A stretch of DNA of 53,935 nt, from assembly GCF_004212635.1 (NCBI RefSeq), contig NZ_PSRT01000053.1:1-53935 (forward strand). Direction: 5' to 3'. This DNA comes from Bradyrhizobium genosp. SA-3 (GTDB lineage: Bacteria > Pseudomonadota > Alphaproteobacteria > Rhizobiales > Xanthobacteraceae). The notes under the pieces were generated by a model. The model was not told where the DNA came from and ran no database searches. It saw only the letters and a list, made by a program, of their open reading frames with translations. How positions within the stretch are numbered: the stretch's first letter is position 1; each line of letters opens with the position of its first letter. Made by a program: the position numbers and the translations under genes. Positions 6,691 through 15,255 of this stretch are shown here, piece after piece.

Positions 6691-7794
6691 CTAGATGTCT
6701 GCGAGCTCGGCGACGTGATCGGCGATCGCAAGCGACGACGTCAGTCCCGGCGATTCGATGCCGAACAGGTTGATCAAGCCTGCGACGCCGTGATCGCGCG
6801 GGCCCTGCATCAGAAAATCCTGCGTGGCCACCGCCGGCGGCACGATCTTCGGGCGAATGCCTGAATAGCTCGGCATCAACGCCCTGTCGGGCAGCGTCGG
6901 CCAGTATTTGCGGATCGCGGGATAGAAGCGCTCGGCGCGTGACGGATCGACCTCGTAATTGATCGTCTCGATCCACTCGACGTCAGGGCCGAAGCGGGCC
7001 TGCCCTGCCATGTCCAGCGTCAGGTGCACCCCTAACCCGCCGGGCTCGGGCACCGGGTAGATCAGGTGCGAGAACGGCGCCCTTGCATTGCAGCTGAAGT
7101 AATTTCCCTTGGCAAGATAGGCCGGCGGAATCCGGTCCAGCGGCATGCCGTCGATGTTGCGCGCAACCGTCGTTGCCGAGAGCCCCGCAGCATTGACGAG
7201 CAGGTCGCATTGCAGTGTCATCGGCGCCTCGCCGCCAGCCTCGATCTCGATACCGCCGGCGGCTGCCTTGGCACGGACCAGTGGCGTGTGGAACGCGAAG
7301 GCCGCGCCGGCCTCCTCGGCTTCGCCGCGCAGCGAGAGCATGTAGGCGTGGCTGTCGATGATGCCGGTCGACGGCGACAGCAGCGCGGCGTCACAGGCAA
7401 GCGCCGGCTCCAGCGCGCGTGCGGCCTCGCCCGAAAGCAGCTGCATGTCGAGCACGCCGTTGGCCTCGGCATGTGCCTTGATCGATTGCAGCTTCTCAGT
7501 CTCTTTCGCGCTGGTCGCGACGATCAGCTTGCCGCAATTTTTGTGCGGGATGCCGCGCTCGGCGCAGTAGCGGTAGAGCGCGTGCTTGCCGCCGACGCAC
7601 ATGCGCGCCATCCAGCTGCCGGCGCGGTAGTAGATGCCGGCATGGATCACCTCGCTGTTGCGTGAGGAGGTGATGGTGCCGATGGCCTCGGCTTCCTCGA
7701 GCACGATGACCTCGCGCCCGGCCTGCGCGAGCCGTCGAGCCACCGCGAGTCCGACCACGCCGGCTCCGATGACGACGCAATCGACTTTATCCAT
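6691..7794 (-). CDS. FAD-dependent oxidoreductase, L-2-hydroxyglutarate oxidase-like
   Basis: A 367-residue DAO-family flavoenzyme. It opens with an FAD-binding Rossmann motif (CVVIGAGVVGLAVARRLA, then the acidic strand end VIVLEE). The SSRNSEVIHAGIYY segment is characteristic of the L2HGDH/LhgO group, which oxidises L-2-hydroxyglutarate to 2-oxoglutarate and passes electrons onward. The C-terminal part has GIRPKI and a closing GIESPGLTSSLAIADHVA flavin-contact segment. It is somewhat shorter than E. coli LhgO (about 420 residues as I recall). It is a single gene divergent from the PAS-GGDEF-EAL gene. The exact substrate is inferred from the family. Confidence 0.8.
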   Translation of the reverse strand: MDKVDCVVIGAGVVGLAVARRLAQAGREVIVLEEAEAIGTITSSRNSEVIHAGIYYRAGSWMARMCVGGKHALYRYCAERGIPHKNCGKLIVATSAKETEKLQSIKAHAEANGVLDMQLLSGEAARALEPALACDAALLSPSTGIIDSHAYMLSLRGEAEEAGAAFAFHTPLVRAKAAAGGIEIEAGGEAPMTLQCDLLVNAAGLSATTVARNIDGMPLDRIPPAYLAKGNYFSCNARAPFSHLIYPVPEPGGLGVHLTLDMAGQARFGPDVEWIETINYEVDPSRAERFYPAIRKYWPTLPDRALMPSYSGIRPKIVPPAVATQDFLMQGPRDHGVAGLINLFGIESPGLTSSLAIADHVAELADI

Positions 7795-7996
7795 GGTCGT
7801 GCAGGACGTCCGCTGGAAGCGCCGGTGGCCGCGGCTCTGGAATCGAGGGCGCGCGGCCGTTCTCCGTTAAGGAAGCATTTATCATGTCAGGGCAATTGCC
7901 GTATTTCGCGTCAAATTTTTCCGTTGCACATACAGGCGTTTACCCGATCCAAACCCGTGAAGCCAGACAATCCGACGTTGAAATCGCGGGTGGCTG

Positions 7997-10684
7997 ATGG
8001 CTGAGAAGAACTGGCACGTGGGCAGCACGCTTCCGATCGCTGTGCAGGCCGTCCTGTGCCTGGCCGGCGCGGTCGCGCCTGCGCGCGCCTTTGCGCTGTC
8101 GGACGGCTTCACCGCTCCAGGTGATCTCGCCAAGCTCGATCCCAGCGTGATCTGGGAAGTCCTGATCGCGGGCATCGTCGTCTGCTCGTTCCTCGCCTCG
8201 ATCGCGCTGTGGATCCATTCCTCGCTGCGCCGAACCAGGCGTTTGCAGTTGCGGCGCAATGCCTTCGTCTCCTCCGCCATGAACAATCTCAACCAGGGCG
8301 TGGTGATGACGAATGCGCAGCGGCGCGTCATCTTCTGCAACGACCGCTATCTCGATATCTATGGCCTGACGCGGTCGGATGTCCGGGCCAACATGAATGG
8401 CTACGAACTCCTCGCGCTGCGACGCAAGCGCGGGGTGCTCGGCGGCGCCTCCGACGACGAGTTCTACGAGAAGGCGGCAAGCAGCAACGGTTTGATCACC
8501 GAATTGCCGGATGGACGGGCCATCCTGGTGAAATTTCACGTGCTGCCGAACGGCGGCTCGGTGGCGACGCATCTCGACGTCAGCGAACAGCGCAGGCTGT
8601 CGCAACAGCTCGCCTCCACCAAGCAGTTCCTGGAAACGGTGCTGGACCACGTGCCGGCCTGTGTTGCCGCGAAGAACATCGAGGACGGCCGCTACATCTT
8701 CGCGAACACCGCCTATGAGCGCTTCTGGGGCTTCTCGCGGGATCACGTCGTCGGCAAGAAGGCGCGCGAGCTGTTTGTGCCCGCCTCGGCGGCCAGCATC
8801 GAGGCGGCCGACCAGGCCGCGCTCAATTCGCCGGACGGCCAGTTCCGCAACGAATTCGACGTCGAGCGTGGCGGGGAGCGGCGCATGGTCGCCTCGATCC
8901 GGATCGCGGTCCGCAATGAAAGCAATCGGCCCGGATTCCTGCTGCTGGTGTTCGAGGACATCACCGACCGCCGCTCACTGTCGCAGGAGCTGGAGAGCAC
9001 CAAGAAGTTCCTCGAGCTCGTGGTCGATAACATCCCGGTGGCGCTGATCGTCGAGCAAGTGAAGGATGGCCGCTATCTGCTCGCCAACCGCAGCGCGGAG
9101 ACGATTCTCAACCGCAGGCGCGAGGAAGCCACGGGCCTGACCGCCGCCGATATCTTCAATCCCAAGGAAGCCAAGCTGATCATCGCGCGCGACGAGGCCG
9201 CGATCAAGAAGCGCGGGATGATCACCGAGGAGCATCCGATCTCCACCAAGGACGGCCTGCGGCTGTTCCTGACCCGCCGCGCCACCGTGCTGAGCGATGC
9301 CGGCGAGCCGCAATATCTGATCAAGACCCACGAGGACGTCACCGATCGCCGGCAGACCGAGTCGCGCATGGCGCACATGGCCTATCACGACGGCCTGACC
9401 GACCTGCCGAACCGTGCCGCCTTCCTCCAGGCACTGACCCAGATGATCGAGGCCTGCGAAGGCACCGGCGAGGAGTTCGCCGTCCTCTGCGTCGACCTCG
9501 ACGGCCTCAAGGAGGTCAACGATGTCTTCGGCCACGCGCTCGGCGACAAGCTCCTGATCGAGGTGGCGCAGCGGCTCCAGGATTCGGCGCGCGGCGGCGT
9601 GGTGGCGCGCCTGTCCGGCGACGAGTTCGGTCTCATCATCGACGGCAAGCAGCCGGAGGCGGGTCTTGCGCTGGCGCAGCAAATCGCCGAGGCCGTCGCG
9701 AAGGAATTCCAGATCGACGGCCGTCCGGTCCGCGCCGGCATCACCACGGGCATGTCGATCTTCCCGCACAATGGCGCTGATGGCGCCTCGCTGCTTGCCA
9801 ATGCCGGCGCGGCGCTGTTCCGCGCCAAGCAGAAGTCGCGCGGCACGATCAGCCTCTACCAGCCGGAGATGGACCAGCAGATCCGCGATCGCCGCGTGCT
9901 GCACCAGGACCTCTCGATGGCAATCAAGAATGGCGAGCTCTCGCTCGCTTTCCAGCCGCAAGGCGCCGCCGGCCACAGCGTCGCCGAGAGCGAGATCATT
10001 GGCTTCGAGGCATTGGCGCGCTGGCAGCATCCGGTGCGTGGTCAGGTCTCGCCTGCCGAATTCATCCCGATCGCGGAAGAGAGCGGCCTGATCGTCGAGA
10101 TGGGCGAGTGGATTCTGCGCGAGGCCTGCCGCGAGGCGGCGTCCTGGCCAAAACAGCTCCAGGTCGCGGTCAATCTGTCGCCGGCGCAGTTCATGCACGG
10201 TGACGTGGTCGGGCTGGTCCATTCGATCCTGATCGAGACCGGCCTTGCACCCGGCCGGCTCGAGCTCGAGATCACCGAGGGCGTGCTGATCGAGGACTTC
10301 GACCGCGGCCTTGCGCTGCTGCGCCGGCTGAAGGCACTTGGCGTGCGGATCTCCATGGACGATTTCGGCAGCGGCTATTCCTCGCTGAGCTACCTCCAGG
10401 CGTTCCCGTTCGACAAGATCAAGATCGACCGCGCCTTCATCATCAATCTCGGCCGCAACCCGCAATCGGCGGCGATCGTGCGCGCGGTGATCGATCTCGG
10501 CCACGGCCTCGAAATGTCGATCATCGCCGAGGGCGTTGAGACCCTCGATCAGCTCGCCTTCCTTGCCAAGGAGTGCTGCGACGGCGTGCAGGGCTATCTG
10601 CTCGGCAAGCCTCTGCCGATCGGGAAATATGCAGGCCTCGTCGGCCGCGCTGAGGTCATGGAGCTTGCGCTCAAGACCGGCTAA
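7997..10684 (+). CDS. Membrane PAS-PAS-PAS-GGDEF-EAL cyclic di-GMP enzyme
   Basis: An 895-residue sensor. It has an N-terminal secretion-like hydrophobic segment, a membrane helix at about residues 52-72, three PAS-like domains (roughly 88-200, 210-330 and 335-455, each ending in a D-[VI]-[ST]-[ED]-x-R-type linker), a GGDEF domain with SGDEF near residue 540, and an EAL domain from about 655. The EAL catalytic set is complete: FEALARWQ, NLSPAQF, LELEITEG, MDDFGSGYSSL, KIKIDRAF and AEGVET. This indicates real phosphodiesterase activity. The GGDEF loop has Ser for the first Gly and no RxxD inhibitory site (ARGG instead), so it may bind GTP for regulation or act as a bifunctional enzyme. Signal unknown. 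Confidence 0.92.
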   Translation: MAEKNWHVGSTLPIAVQAVLCLAGAVAPARAFALSDGFTAPGDLAKLDPSVIWEVLIAGIVVCSFLASIALWIHSSLRRTRRLQLRRNAFVSSAMNNLNQGVVMTNAQRRVIFCNDRYLDIYGLTRSDVRANMNGYELLALRRKRGVLGGASDDEFYEKAASSNGLITELPDGRAILVKFHVLPNGGSVATHLDVSEQRRLSQQLASTKQFLETVLDHVPACVAAKNIEDGRYIFANTAYERFWGFSRDHVVGKKARELFVPASAASIEAADQAALNSPDGQFRNEFDVERGGERRMVASIRIAVRNESNRPGFLLLVFEDITDRRSLSQELESTKKFLELVVDNIPVALIVEQVKDGRYLLANRSAETILNRRREEATGLTAADIFNPKEAKLIIARDEAAIKKRGMITEEHPISTKDGLRLFLTRRATVLSDAGEPQYLIKTHEDVTDRRQTESRMAHMAYHDGLTDLPNRAAFLQALTQMIEACEGTGEEFAVLCVDLDGLKEVNDVFGHALGDKLLIEVAQRLQDSARGGVVARLSGDEFGLIIDGKQPEAGLALAQQIAEAVAKEFQIDGRPVRAGITTGMSIFPHNGADGASLLANAGAALFRAKQKSRGTISLYQPEMDQQIRDRRVLHQDLSMAIKNGELSLAFQPQGAAGHSVAESEIIGFEALARWQHPVRGQVSPAEFIPIAEESGLIVEMGEWILREACREAASWPKQLQVAVNLSPAQFMHGDVVGLVHSILIETGLAPGRLELEITEGVLIEDFDRGLALLRRLKALGVRISMDDFGSGYSSLSYLQAFPFDKIKIDRAFIINLGRNPQSAAIVRAVIDLGHGLEMSIIAEGVETLDQLAFLAKECCDGVQGYLLGKPLPIGKYAGLVGRAEVMELALKTG

Positions 10685-10720
10685 TGATGACGGGGCGCTT
10701 CGCTCCTTCTCGACGGCCTC

Positions 10721-12199
10721 ATGGCGGATTACGACCTTGCGATCATCGGCGGCGGCCTGAACGGTGTCAGCCTCACGCGCGATGCGGCTGGCCGTGGCCT
10801 GAGGGTCATCCTGTTCGAGCAGGGCGATCTCGGCGCCGGCGCGTCGTCGGCGACGCCGCGGCTCATTCATGGCGATCTATCGGTTCTGGAACGGCGCGGG
10901 TTCTGGCGGGTGCGGCGGGCGCTGGCGGAGCGCCGGACCTGGCTCAGGATCGCGCCGCATCTGGTCCGGCCGATGCACTTCGTCATCCCCGCCCATTCCG
11001 AGGAACGCCCGCCATGGCTGCTGCGTGCCGGCCTGTTGCTTTATGACAGCCTCTCCAGCCGGAATGGGCTGCCTGTCGCGACGACCCTCGACATCACGCA
11101 TCATCCGGTCGGCAACGCGCTGAAGCGTCCGTTCGGCACGGCGTTCGAATATTCGGACTGCGTCGTCGATGATTCCCGCCTGGTGGTGCTGACGGCGCTC
11201 GATGCCGCCGAACGTGGCGCGGCGATCCGGACCGGGGCACGCTGTGTCCGCGCCGACCGAACCGACACCTGGCGGCTTGCGGTGGTCGATCGTGGCCACC
11301 GCCGTACGATCACGGCACGGGCCCTGGCCAACGCCACCGGCGCCTGGACGCCGATGGTGGCGGAGACCGTGTTGCGGCAGCCGCAGCCCGCCATGGCCGC
11401 CACGCAGATGAGCCAGATCATCGTGCCACGGCTGTTCTATTCCGATAACGTCTACGTGTTCCAGAACAGCGACGGACGACTGATCTTTGCTCGGCCCTTC
11501 GAGCGCGACTTCACCCTGATCGGCACGGTCACGCACGACTTCACCGGCGATCCCGCGATCGTGGCGATGCCGGGAGCCGACATCAGCTATCTCTGCGAGG
11601 CGGCCAGCCGCTATTTCCGCGAGCGCGTGACCCCGACCGACGTGGTCCGGACGATCTCCGGCGTCAACCTGACGCTGGCGTCCGTGCGGCAACGCGACGG
11701 CACGACCCTGTTCCACGCGCACCGGCGCAAGGCGCCGCTGATCACGATGTTCGGCGGCGATATCACGACGTCGCGCCTGCGCGCGGAGCGAGCGATAACG
11801 AAGCTGACGCCGTTCTACCCGATGTCGCCGCGCTGGACCGCCGGCGCGGCGCTACCGGGTGGAGATTTTGCCTGGGATCGTTTCGACACCGAGGTCGACC
11901 TCGCGCGCGACCGCTGGCGCTTTCTCTCGGAGCCGCAGGCCCAGCGCCTGGTCGCGGCATATGGCTCGCGCCTGCCCGCGGTGCTTGGCGAGGCCAAGAC
12001 CCGTGAAGAGCTCGGCCCCGCCTTCGGTCCGGAGCTGACCGGCGCCGAAGTACGTTACCTGATGAACCATGAATGGGCGCGCTTCCCCGACGACATCCTG
12101 TGGCGCCGCTCCAAGCTCGGCCTGACCATGCCCGCGGCGGATCGCGACGCGCTGGCGGTGTTCATGTCGGATGTGAACGATTCATCCCGAACCGGTTGA
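10721..12199 (+). CDS. GlpD-like FAD-dependent dehydrogenase with altered substrate site
   Basis: A 492-residue protein clearly homologous to aerobic glycerol-3-phosphate dehydrogenase: FAD motif DLAIIGGGLNGVSLTRDAAG, FEYSDCVVDDSRLV, ALANATGAW and a C-terminal helical domain. From remembered E. coli GlpD numbering, residues at the phosphate/substrate site differ here: R54 and Y55 become S54 and V55 (HGDLSVLE instead of HGGLRYLE), His233 becomes Q232 (SQIIVPR), R317 becomes N316 (SGVNLT), and the Lys of FGGKLTTYR becomes D347 (FGGDITTSR). It probably oxidises something other than glycerol-3-phosphate. It heads an operon with a PotABC-type importer (52-bp gap), which suggests it acts on the imported solute. 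Confidence 0.75.
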   Translation: MADYDLAIIGGGLNGVSLTRDAAGRGLRVILFEQGDLGAGASSATPRLIHGDLSVLERRGFWRVRRALAERRTWLRIAPHLVRPMHFVIPAHSEERPPWLLRAGLLLYDSLSSRNGLPVATTLDITHHPVGNALKRPFGTAFEYSDCVVDDSRLVVLTALDAAERGAAIRTGARCVRADRTDTWRLAVVDRGHRRTITARALANATGAWTPMVAETVLRQPQPAMAATQMSQIIVPRLFYSDNVYVFQNSDGRLIFARPFERDFTLIGTVTHDFTGDPAIVAMPGADISYLCEAASRYFRERVTPTDVVRTISGVNLTLASVRQRDGTTLFHAHRRKAPLITMFGGDITTSRLRAERAITKLTPFYPMSPRWTAGAALPGGDFAWDRFDTEVDLARDRWRFLSEPQAQRLVAAYGSRLPAVLGEAKTREELGPAFGPELTGAEVRYLMNHEWARFPDDILWRRSKLGLTMPAADRDALAVFMSDVNDSSRTG

Positions 12200-12251
12200 G
12201 CTCGGGACGATCGGCCGCTAGCGTGCGGCGGAATCGGGGTTGGCAGGGAAC

Positions 12252-13424
12252 ATGACGGACGAGTTGCCCAGAACAGACGCCGCGGCCAATGCGGCCAGCG
12301 GAGATCAACATCCGGCGGCCGGGCAGCCGTTGCTGCGCATCGAGGGCGTCGCCAAGACGTTCGGGACGTTCCGTGCCGTGGACGGCGTATCGCTCGACAT
12401 CAAGGCCGGCGAGTTTTTCGCGCTGCTTGGTCCGAGCGGCTGCGGCAAGACCACGCTTTTGCGCATGCTCGCCGGCTTCGAGGCGCCGGACGAGGGGCGC
12501 ATCCTGCTCGGGGGTAAGGATATCGCGCAGGCCTTGCCGCACGAGCGTCCGATCAACATGATGTTCCAGAGCTACGCGCTGTTTCCGCACCTGTCGGTGC
12601 GCGACAACATCGCTTTCGGCCTGAAGCGTGCCGGCATGGCGCGCGCCGACATCGCCTCGCGCGTGGCGGAGATGATCGCACTGGTGAAGCTCGAGGGACT
12701 GGAGAAGCGCAAGCCCGATCAGCTCTCCGGCGGCCAGCGCCAGCGCGTAGCGCTGGCCCGTGCGCTGGCCCGCCGGCCGCAGCTCCTGCTGCTCGACGAG
12801 CCGCTCGCAGCGCTCGACAAGAAGCTTCGCGAGAGCACGCAAGCCGAGCTGATGGAGCTGCAGCGCCGGCTCGGCATGACCTTCATCATCGTCACCCACG
12901 ACCAGGAAGAGGCGATGACGATGGCAAGCCGGATCGGCGTGATGAACGCCGGCAAGCTGGCGCAGGTCGCGAGCCCGCGCGAGCTCTATGAGGCGCCGCG
13001 CTCGCGCTGGATCGCGGAATTCGTCGGCGACGTCAATTTGTTCGAGGGCGAGTTCAAATTGCGCGACGGTCATCGCCTGGTCATCGCAACGCGCGACGCC
13101 GGGACTTTGGTTGCGGCCGAGCCGCGGGAGCCGGTGAGCGAGGCGAAATTGTCGGTCGCGATCCGGCCCGAGAAGGTCAAGCTCTCGCGCCGCGGCCCGG
13201 TGTTTGAGGCCGGTCGTGAAACGGCGATCAACAGTCTGGACGGTGTGATCGCCGACATCTGCTATCTTGGCGGCACCACTACTTATAAGGTGAAGCTCGA
13301 CGACGGCGGAATGGTGCAAGCTTCAGTCGTCAACAGCGCGCGTCTCGACGTCGACGCCTACAGCGTGAACCAGAACGTCGTCGCCTGGTTCACGCCCGAC
13401 GATTGCGTGGTGTTGCCGTCATGA
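12252..13424 (+). CDS. potA: ABC transporter ATPase, spermidine/putrescine (PotA) type
   Basis: About 390 residues. The ATPase motifs are complete: Walker A GPSGCGKTT, Q-loop MMFQSYALFPH, signature LSGGQRQRVALARAL, Walker B LLLLDEPLAALD and switch His in IVTHDQEEAMTM. The C-terminal 100 residues form the TOBE regulatory domain seen in PotA/MalK types (VAIRPEKVKL, then a GTTTYKV strand). It energises the permeases encoded just downstream. ATG 12252, preceded by AGGGA, is preferred to TTG 12240. The stop overlaps the next start (ATGA at 13421-13424). The true substrate is unknown; the symbol reflects the family. Confidence 0.85.
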   Translation: MTDELPRTDAAANAASGDQHPAAGQPLLRIEGVAKTFGTFRAVDGVSLDIKAGEFFALLGPSGCGKTTLLRMLAGFEAPDEGRILLGGKDIAQALPHERPINMMFQSYALFPHLSVRDNIAFGLKRAGMARADIASRVAEMIALVKLEGLEKRKPDQLSGGQRQRVALARALARRPQLLLLDEPLAALDKKLRESTQAELMELQRRLGMTFIIVTHDQEEAMTMASRIGVMNAGKLAQVASPRELYEAPRSRWIAEFVGDVNLFEGEFKLRDGHRLVIATRDAGTLVAAEPREPVSEAKLSVAIRPEKVKLSRRGPVFEAGRETAINSLDGVIADICYLGGTTTYKVKLDDGGMVQASVVNSARLDVDAYSVNQNVVAWFTPDDCVVLPS

Positions 13425-14335
13425 GCGGACGCCGCATCTTCGCGCGGCCGGCGCGCTTTGCTGCAATCGCACCCTATCTCTGGATGGTGCTGTTCTTCCT
13501 GGTGCCGTTCGCCTTCGTGCTGAAGATTAGCCTGTCGCAGACGGCGATTGCGCAGCCGCCTTACGAGCCTGTGTTCGACCTGACGGCGGGATGGGAAGCG
13601 CTGAAGACGGCGCTTGCGGCGTTGTCGATCGACAATTTCAGGCTGCTGATCTCCGACGACATCTATGTGTTCGCTTATGTGCGCAGTCTCACCGTCGCCG
13701 TCACGGCGACCGTGCTCCTGCTCCTGATCGGCTATCCCATCGCCTATGGCATGGCGCGGCTGCCGAAGCGCTGGCAGGCGGTGGCGATGGTGCTGGTGAT
13801 CGTGCCGTTCTGGACCTCGTTCCTGATCCGCATCTATGCCTGGATCAACATCCTCCAGCACGATGGTCTGCTCAACCAGATCCTGCTGGCACTGCATCTG
13901 GTCAGCCGGCCCATAGTGTGGCTCTCCACCGACAGCGCGATGTATATCGGCATCGTCTATTCCTATCTGCCGTTCATGATCCTGCCGCTCTACGCCACGC
14001 TCGCCAAGATGGAGCCGGCGCTGGAGGAGGCGGCCGGCGATCTCGGCGCGCCGCCCTGGCAGGTGTTCTGGCTCGTCACCTTCCCGCTGTCGCTGCCCGG
14101 CGTCGGCGCCGGCGTGCTCTTGTGCTTCATTCCCATCGTCGGCGAGTTCGTGATCCCGGACCTGCTGGCCGGCTCCAATTCGCTGATGATCGGCCAGACC
14201 CTCTGGCTCGAATTCTTCACCAACAAGGACTGGCCGGTCGCGTCCGCGGCGGCCATCGTGCTGCTGGTGGTGCTGCTGGTGCCGCTCTTGCTGTACGAGC
14301 GGCTGCAGAAGCGGCAATTGGAACAGGGGCGTTGA
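13421..14335 (+). CDS. potB: ABC transporter permease, PotB type
   Basis: A 304-residue inner-membrane permease with about six membrane helices. The ATPase-contact EAA loop reads LEEAAGDLGAPPWQVFWLVT, followed by PLSLPGVGAG. The extended periplasmic loop after helix 1 (residues about 40-80) is typical of PotB-type subunits. The start at 13421 overlaps the potA stop, so the two are translationally coupled; an upstream ATG at 13403 lies inside potA. It forms the channel together with the PotC-type partner 4 bases downstream. Confidence 0.87.
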   Translation: MSGRRIFARPARFAAIAPYLWMVLFFLVPFAFVLKISLSQTAIAQPPYEPVFDLTAGWEALKTALAALSIDNFRLLISDDIYVFAYVRSLTVAVTATVLLLLIGYPIAYGMARLPKRWQAVAMVLVIVPFWTSFLIRIYAWINILQHDGLLNQILLALHLVSRPIVWLSTDSAMYIGIVYSYLPFMILPLYATLAKMEPALEEAAGDLGAPPWQVFWLVTFPLSLPGVGAGVLLCFIPIVGEFVIPDLLAGSNSLMIGQTLWLEFFTNKDWPVASAAAIVLLVVLLVPLLLYERLQKRQLEQGR

Positions 14336-14339
14336 GACG

Positions 14340-15152
14340 ATGCGCAAGGGCTTTCGTCTCTCCCGCTTCAACATCGCCTCGCTCACGCTGGGGCTGGCGT
14401 TCCTTTACCTGCCGATCCTCATCCTCGTCATCTATTCCTTCAATGCCTCGCGCCTGGTGACGGTGTGGGGTGGCTGGTCGCTGCGCTGGTATCACGAGTT
14501 CTTCAATGACCGCGCCATGATCGAGGCTGCCTGGATGAGCCTGCGGGTTGCGGTCTCGTCCGCGACCATTGCCACATTGCTCGGCACGCTCGCCGCGGTC
14601 GCGCTGTCGCGCGGCGAGCGGTTTCGTGGCCGGACGCTGTTCTCCGGCATGCTCTATGCACCGCTGGTCATGCCGGAGGTGATCACCGGATTGTCGCTGC
14701 TGCTGCTGTTCGTCGCGCTCAACGCCGAGCGCGGCTTCTGGACGGTGACGATCGCCCACACCACGCTGACGATGTGCTTCGTCGCGGTGGTCGTGCAGTC
14801 CCGCCTCGGTTCGCTCGATCGTTCGCTGGAGGAGGCCGCGATGGATCTCGGCTGCGATCCTGTCCGCGCCTTCGTGGCCGTCACGCTGCCGCTGATTGCG
14901 CCGGCAATCGTCGCCGGCTGGATGCTGGCCTTCACGCTGTCGCTGGACGATCTCGTGATCGCGAGCTTCACCACGGGCCCCGGCTCCGCGACCTTGCCGA
15001 TCCGGATCTACTCCGAGGTGCGGTTGGGGGTGAAGCCGGAGATCAACGCGATCTGCACGCTGGTGATCGCCCTGATCGCGGTGGTCATCGTCATCGCCTC
15101 GCTCGCCTCGAAACTGTCGAGCTCACAGGGCGAGAGCGCGGCGCCACTGTGA
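14340..15152 (+). CDS. potC: ABC transporter permease, PotC type
   Basis: A 270-residue permease with six membrane helices. The first is LGLAFLYLPILILVIYSFNA, and the YSFNASRLVTVWGGWSLRWY motif is typical of PotC proteins. The EAA loop is LEEAAMDLGCDPVRAFVAVT, and DDLVIASFTTGPGSATLPI follows. It completes the importer core with the PotA and PotB-type subunits. No periplasmic binding protein (PotD/PotF type) is encoded next to it, so the system either uses one encoded elsewhere or is incomplete here. The gene ends at a palindromic repeat convergent with the next operon. Confidence 0.87.
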   Translation: MRKGFRLSRFNIASLTLGLAFLYLPILILVIYSFNASRLVTVWGGWSLRWYHEFFNDRAMIEAAWMSLRVAVSSATIATLLGTLAAVALSRGERFRGRTLFSGMLYAPLVMPEVITGLSLLLLFVALNAERGFWTVTIAHTTLTMCFVAVVVQSRLGSLDRSLEEAAMDLGCDPVRAFVAVTLPLIAPAIVAGWMLAFTLSLDDLVIASFTTGPGSATLPIRIYSEVRLGVKPEINAICTLVIALIAVVIVIASLASKLSSSQGESAAPL

Positions 15153-15159
15153 GCCGATC

Positions 15160-15244
15160 GTCATTGCGAGCGAAGCGAAGCAATCCAGAAATGCCCCCGC
15201 GGAAACACTCTGGATTGCTTCGTCGCTACGCTGCTCGCAATGAC
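15160..15244. repeat. Palindromic repeat, GTCATTGCGAG family, copy 1
   Basis: An 85-bp inverted repeat. The left arm starts GTCATTGCGAGCGAAGCGAA and runs to CAATCCAGA; the right arm runs from TCTGGATTGCTTCG to CTCGCAATGAC. It fills the gap between the convergent potC and the 15256 permease gene. A second copy with the same ends and a different centre is at 41770-41853. Such intergenic units probably fold as long RNA stems. Confidence 0.85.
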
Positions 15245-15255
15245 ACGAAGGGCTG

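Noticed and set aside
8975..10870. Long open frame (631 codons) on the minus strand
   Set aside because: Antisense to the PAS-GGDEF-EAL gene; Arg, Ala and Asp-rich with no domain, a common by-product of GC-rich codon bias.
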